A stretch of DNA of 16,192 nucleotides from an uncultured Clostridium sp. (GTDB taxonomy: Bacteria; Bacillota; Clostridia; Clostridiales; Clostridiaceae), in contig NZ_CAAGHK010000010.1 in the NCBI RefSeq assembly GCF_900769625.1, positions 1 through 16,192 of the forward strand. Direction: 5' to 3'. The stretch's first letter is position 1, and every line of letters starts with the position of its first letter. Below, piece by piece: positions 13,334-16,192 of this stretch. The notes under the pieces are model-generated. The model did no database searches and was not told where the DNA came from. It saw only the letters and a list, made by a program, of their open reading frames with translations. A program made the translations under genes and the position numbers.

Positions 13334-14677
13334 ATGGAATTAACAAGAGAAAATTCTAAGGAGTTACAGGGAAAAAGAGCAGATTATTATGACAGCGGAG
13401 TAAAGTTGATGTATGGCATTGAGGACAAGCCAAGGCTTTCAATGCAGATACTTTTAGGATTTCAACATATATTTGCGGCATTTGGAGGGATAATAGTAGT
13501 TCCGCTTGTTATTGGAAGTGCACTAGGACTTGACACTGCAACAGCAACGGTACTTATGAGTTCGACAATTCTGGCAGCAGGTGTGGCAACATTTATTCAG
13601 TCAAAGGGGATAGGACATTTAGGATCAAGGACAGCCTGCATTATGGGAACAGATTTCACATTTGCAACACCGGCAATTGCAGTTGGTTCAGTTGCAGGAC
13701 TTCCAGGAATTATAGGAGCTACTATTCTGGGGTCACTGATAGAAATTATTTTAAGTTTTTTCATTAAGCCGATAATGAAGTTCTTCCCGCCAATTGTTAC
13801 CGGAACAGTAATCTGTCTGATAGGTCTGACACTTCTTCCAGTATCAATAGACTGGGCAGCCGGTGGAAATGGCGCAGCAGATTATGGCAGCTTAAAAAAT
13901 ATATCAATAACTGTTTTTGTAATGATCTTCACAATTGCGCTGAATCATTATGGAAAAGGGATTTTGAGTTCAGCTTCAATAATTATTGGAATGGCAGCAG
14001 GATACATCATCTGTATTCCTTTAGGCATGGTTGATTTTTCAAGCGTAGGAGAAGCAGGCTGGTTTTCACTGCCAGGAATATTCCAGCATGGTGTAGATTT
14101 TAATTTAAAATATGTAATACCATTTATTCCAGCATATCTTGTGACAACGATAGAAACTATCGGATGTCTGAAAGCTATCAGTCAGGTTTCAGGAATTGAA
14201 GATGATCCAAAGAGAGTAGGCAGCGGAGTGCTTGCAGATGGTGTTGGAAGCGCAATTGCAGGATGCTTGGGAACATTCCCAAATACATCATTCAGTCAGA
14301 ATGTAGGTGTAATTCCATTAACAAAGGTTGCCAGCAGATATGTGACAATGATGACCGGTATACTGCTTGTTATTTTGGGATTATTTCCTAAATTTGCAGC
14401 ATTGATTAACATAATGCCACTGCCGGTTCTTGGCGGAGTAGGAATAGTAATGTTTGGTATGGTTGCTGCATCAGGAATTCAGACATTGAGCAGTGTAAAG
14501 CTTACTAACAGAAATCTGCTGATAATTGCAACATCAATAGGACTTGGACTTGGAGTTACTTTCAGACCAGAAATTTTATCAAATCTTCCACAGTGGATGA
14601 GCATGATATTCAGCTCAGGTATTTCAACAGGTACAATAGCAGCGCTTATTCTAAACATGATTCTTAAAGACAATTAG
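13334..14677 (+). CDS. pbuX: NCS2-family xanthine/purine permease
   Basis: A 447-residue polytopic membrane protein of the nucleobase-cation symporter 2 family, about the length of PbuX. Family marks are the QH motif in the first helix (GFQHIFAAFGG, Q44-H45), the conserved Glu of helix 8 (TTIETIG, E274) and the NCS2 signature QNVGVIPLTK (322-331), which matches Q-N-x-G-x4-T-K. It should import xanthine or a related purine with protons. The upstream guanine-class riboswitch and the downstream xpt support xanthine or guanine over uracil. ATAGGAG precedes the ATG. No intrinsic terminator is seen between it and xpt, so read-through is likely. Confidence 0.9.
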   Translation: MELTRENSKELQGKRADYYDSGVKLMYGIEDKPRLSMQILLGFQHIFAAFGGIIVVPLVIGSALGLDTATATVLMSSTILAAGVATFIQSKGIGHLGSRTACIMGTDFTFATPAIAVGSVAGLPGIIGATILGSLIEIILSFFIKPIMKFFPPIVTGTVICLIGLTLLPVSIDWAAGGNGAADYGSLKNISITVFVMIFTIALNHYGKGILSSASIIIGMAAGYIICIPLGMVDFSSVGEAGWFSLPGIFQHGVDFNLKYVIPFIPAYLVTTIETIGCLKAISQVSGIEDDPKRVGSGVLADGVGSAIAGCLGTFPNTSFSQNVGVIPLTKVASRYVTMMTGILLVILGLFPKFAALINIMPLPVLGGVGIVMFGMVAASGIQTLSSVKLTNRNLLIIATSIGLGLGVTFRPEILSNLPQWMSMIFSSGISTGTIAALILNMILKDN

Positions 14678-14866
14678 AGTGAGAAAAGAAAAATAATTCA
14701 TATTTGATAATTAAAGATGGAGATATTAAATTGACTTTGACTGATAAATTAGTATTAAAAATTAAAATACCTTTGTGTTAATTATCGATTGAATTATAGA
14801 TATGAACAAATACATAAGATGAGAATAATAAATTTGTATGGCAACAATAAATGATGTAAAATATAT

Positions 14867-14875
14867 TGATATAAT
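14867..14875 (+). promoter_or_regulatory. possible extended -10 promoter of xpt
   Basis: TGATATAAT lies 95 bp before xpt. No -35 box is found at the right distance, so an independent xpt promoter is possible but weakly supported. No purine aptamer precedes xpt here. Confidence 0.35.
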
Positions 14876-14970
14876 ACAAACTGAATATATAAGAGAAAAA
14901 GCTGCATTTAGTAAAAACTATTTAAGAATATATAATAATATTTATAAAATTATGAATAGGAGAGAAGCAT

Positions 14971-15546
14971 ATGGAAAGCTTACGTAGAAAAATATTAGAA
15001 GAAGGAAATGCATTATCTGAAACGGTATTAAAGGTAGATTCATTTTTAAATCATCAGGTAGATGCACATTTGATGTATGAAATGGGTACATATTTCAAGG
15101 AATATTTCAAGGAACATAATATAACAAAAGTATTCACAATTGAAAGTTCAGGTATTGCGCCAGCCGTAATGACAGCAATGCAGATGAATCTTCCAATGGT
15201 AACACTTAAAAAACAAGGTTCAAAAATATTAAATGGTGATGTATATCAGACAACTGTACACTCATTTACTAAGGATACAAACTATGAACTAACATTATCA
15301 AAGAAATTTATCAATCTCGATGATAATGTGCTTATAATCGATGATTTTCTTGCCAATGGAGAAGCAGCGCTTGGGGCTGCAAGACTTGTTGAAGGAGCAG
15401 GTGCAAAGGTCGGTGGAATCGGAATAGTAATCGAAAAGTCATTTCAGCCTGGAGCAAAACTGCTTGAGGAAAAAGGCTATGATGTATATTCATTAGCCAG
15501 AATATCAAAGCTTGGCAGAGGCATAATAGAATTTGTTGAAGAGTAA
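14971..15546 (+). CDS. xpt: xanthine phosphoribosyltransferase
   Basis: A 191-residue type I phosphoribosyltransferase of normal Xpt length that converts xanthine and PRPP to XMP in purine salvage. The PRPP-binding motif VLIIDDFLANG spans 120-130 with the acidic pair D124-D125. TIESSGIAPA (56-65) and MVTLKKQGSK (76-85) are the other conserved Xpt/PurR-type blocks. The N-terminus MESLRRKILEEG is typical of the enzyme rather than of the PurR repressor, which carries a DNA-binding domain. AGGAGAG lies at good spacing before the ATG. It follows the permease by 293 bp on the same strand and ends at a strong terminator. It is probably co-controlled by the guanine riboswitch, perhaps with an extra internal promoter. 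Confidence 0.96.
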   Translation: MESLRRKILEEGNALSETVLKVDSFLNHQVDAHLMYEMGTYFKEYFKEHNITKVFTIESSGIAPAVMTAMQMNLPMVTLKKQGSKILNGDVYQTTVHSFTKDTNYELTLSKKFINLDDNVLIIDDFLANGEAALGAARLVEGAGAKVGGIGIVIEKSFQPGAKLLEEKGYDVYSLARISKLGRGIIEFVEE

Positions 15547-15606
15547 GAAATTGAATTATAGAGCGTTATAACTTACAAATAAATATTATAAATTAATACA
15601 ATGAAG

Positions 15607-15644
15607 AAAAGAGGGCATAGTATTTAATTATGTTCTCTTTTTTT
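15607..15644 (+). terminator. rho-independent terminator of the purine unit
   Basis: AAAAGAGGGCATA (15607-15619) pairs with TATGTTCTCTTTT (15629-15641) with two G-U wobbles, followed by more T to 15644. It starts 60 nt past the xpt stop. Confidence 0.82.
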
Positions 15645-15760
15645 AAATCTATTGTATATCAGCTATTAAAAATATATCATTCGTCAGGTAGATACTGATT
15701 GTCATAATTTTTTCTTAACAATAACTAAATACTGTTTTTGTATTAAATACTATTTTGGTA

Positions 15761-15789
15761 TTGAAATATTTGGACTTGTCTGTTATAAT
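15761..15789 (+). promoter_or_regulatory. strong sigma-A promoter of a candidate RNA gene
   Basis: TTGAAA (15761-15766), a 17-bp spacer and a perfect TATAAT (15784-15789) preceded by TGT. AATAC-tattttg-GTATT overlaps its -35 and could be an operator. No gene with a start codon and ribosome binding site follows. Confidence 0.75.
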
Positions 15790-15795
15790 CATAAA

Positions 15796-16058
15796 CGAAT
15801 TAAAGATTAATATCAGTCAGTTCGAAAGCCTCCTGACTTTAAATAAAACTACGGTTAAATAGTTAGTATCAAAGGTATTTTATTTTGTATTGCTGAAATT
15901 TTAACAGCTGCTATGATTATTTATGCAGACTGAATATTTTAATAATTATGAAGGCTTATAATTTTAAGTTTTGTAGTTATTAAGAGCAGATTTCTTATAC
16001 ATATAATAAGATACTTATGTTTGCTTGTTTATCGTAGGAAGTTTCCTGCGATTTTTTT
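15796..16058 (+). ncRNA. candidate structured noncoding RNA (about 260 nt)
   Basis: A near-consensus promoter and a strong terminator enclose about 260 nt without a credible ORF (longest ATG frame 11 codons, no ribosome binding site). The ends can pair: ATAAACGA (15791-15798) with TTGTTTAT (16025-16032), then TATC (15811-15814) with GATA (16010-16013). Further in, AACTAC (15847-15852) pairs with GTAGTT (15973-15978) and TTAAA (15855-15859) with TTTAA (15963-15967). A 6-bp hairpin AGTCAG/CTGACT (15815-15838) branches from the 5' side. The layout is a long interrupted rod, as in 6S RNA, but I recognise no conserved sequence and do not name it. The exact 5' end is uncertain. Confidence 0.5.
16031..16058 (+). 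terminator. rho-independent terminator of the candidate RNA
   Basis: ATCGTAGGAA (16031-16040) pairs with TTCCTGCGAT (16043-16052) with one T-G wobble, followed by seven T (16052-16058). On the other strand no T tract follows, so it serves plus-strand transcription. Confidence 0.88.
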
Positions 16059-16092
16059 GTTTTAAATTATAATACACCACTTTACAATAAAT

Positions 16093-16192
16093 TTAGCTGA
16101 CTTCGTCTTGCGAAGCAAAGTAATTAATAGCATCTTTAATTGTTATAATATTTTTTGCAGATTGTAGTGTTTTCAACAACTTATCAATAAAT
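16093..16192 (-). CDS. 3' end of a minus-strand gene, unknown product (partial)
   Basis: The minus strand is open from the window edge for 32 codons to a TAA at 16093-16095. The visible tail contains IDKLLKTLQSAKNIITIKDA and ends NYFASQDEVS: helical, charged and protein-like in composition. It would be convergent with the candidate RNA and its terminator. Too little is visible to name it, and a chance open frame cannot be excluded. Confidence 0.45.
   Translation of the reverse strand, partial: FIDKLLKTLQSAKNIITIKDAINYFASQDEVS

Noticed and set aside
15796..15870. Possible second riboswitch (c-di-GMP or preQ1 type) after the promoter at 15761, suggested by TTCGAAAGCCTCC
   Set aside because: The conserved GACGCAAAG core of the c-di-GMP class and other required landmarks are absent, and no gene follows on this strand.

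Overview
The window is low-GC, AT-rich chromosomal DNA that looks like a Clostridium sensu stricto (cluster I) genome. Supporting signs are strong GGAGG-type ribosome binding sites, TATAAT promoters (several with an extended TGn), clostridial choline-binding-type cell-wall repeats, a clostridial CarD-like relic, a purine riboswitch before a xanthine permease, and many short proteins of the lysine, asparagine and cysteine-rich kind. Species cannot be assigned. I see no tRNA, rRNA, CRISPR array, intact insertion sequence or prophage module.

Layout. 1-600: a broken CarD-type regulator, frameshifted in a run of six A and lacking a recognisable start, followed by a good terminator. 884-1520: a repeat-only cell-wall-binding protein and its terminator. 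Directly behind that terminator (1523 to about 1632) lies the 5' end of a group II intron with no maturase. 1880-3506 (minus): a low-affinity phosphate transport pair, a PhoU-like/DUF47 protein and a PiT permease, overlapping by 8 bp. 3645-3824 (minus): a small unknown protein whose leader carries a long-range inverted repeat. 4268-4537: a PhzF-family remnant with most of the enzyme deleted. 4705-5388: a YjjG-like HAD nucleotidase with its own promoter and terminator. 5880-6866: an N-acetylmuramoyl-L-alanine amidase with cell-wall-binding repeats and no signal peptide, similar in its C-terminal half to the protein at 884. 7222-8901: four small proteins of unknown function, two of them cysteine-rich. 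They are followed by a long branched RNA hairpin that ends like a terminator. 9236-12163: a DnaQ-type exonuclease fused to a DinG/XPD-type helicase. 12616-12780: a 54-residue helical protein. 12864-15644: a purine salvage unit made of promoter, guanine-class riboswitch, terminator, NCS2 permease and xanthine phosphoribosyltransferase. 15761-16058: a strong promoter and a strong terminator enclosing about 260 nt without a credible ORF, a candidate structured RNA. The last 100 bases hold the 3' end of a minus-strand gene.

The clearest functional logic is in the purine unit. The aptamer's P1 3' strand (12974-12980) is exactly complementary to part of the terminator's 5' arm and the bases after it (13154-13160). 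This predicts that guanine or hypoxanthine binding frees the terminator and switches the permease off, probably together with xpt. The rest is a mosaic of housekeeping genes and eroding relics. I found no convincing new multi-gene system. The best candidates for something undescribed are the RNA at 15796-16058, the branched hairpin at 8964-9069 and the cysteine-rich small-protein cluster at 7222-8901.
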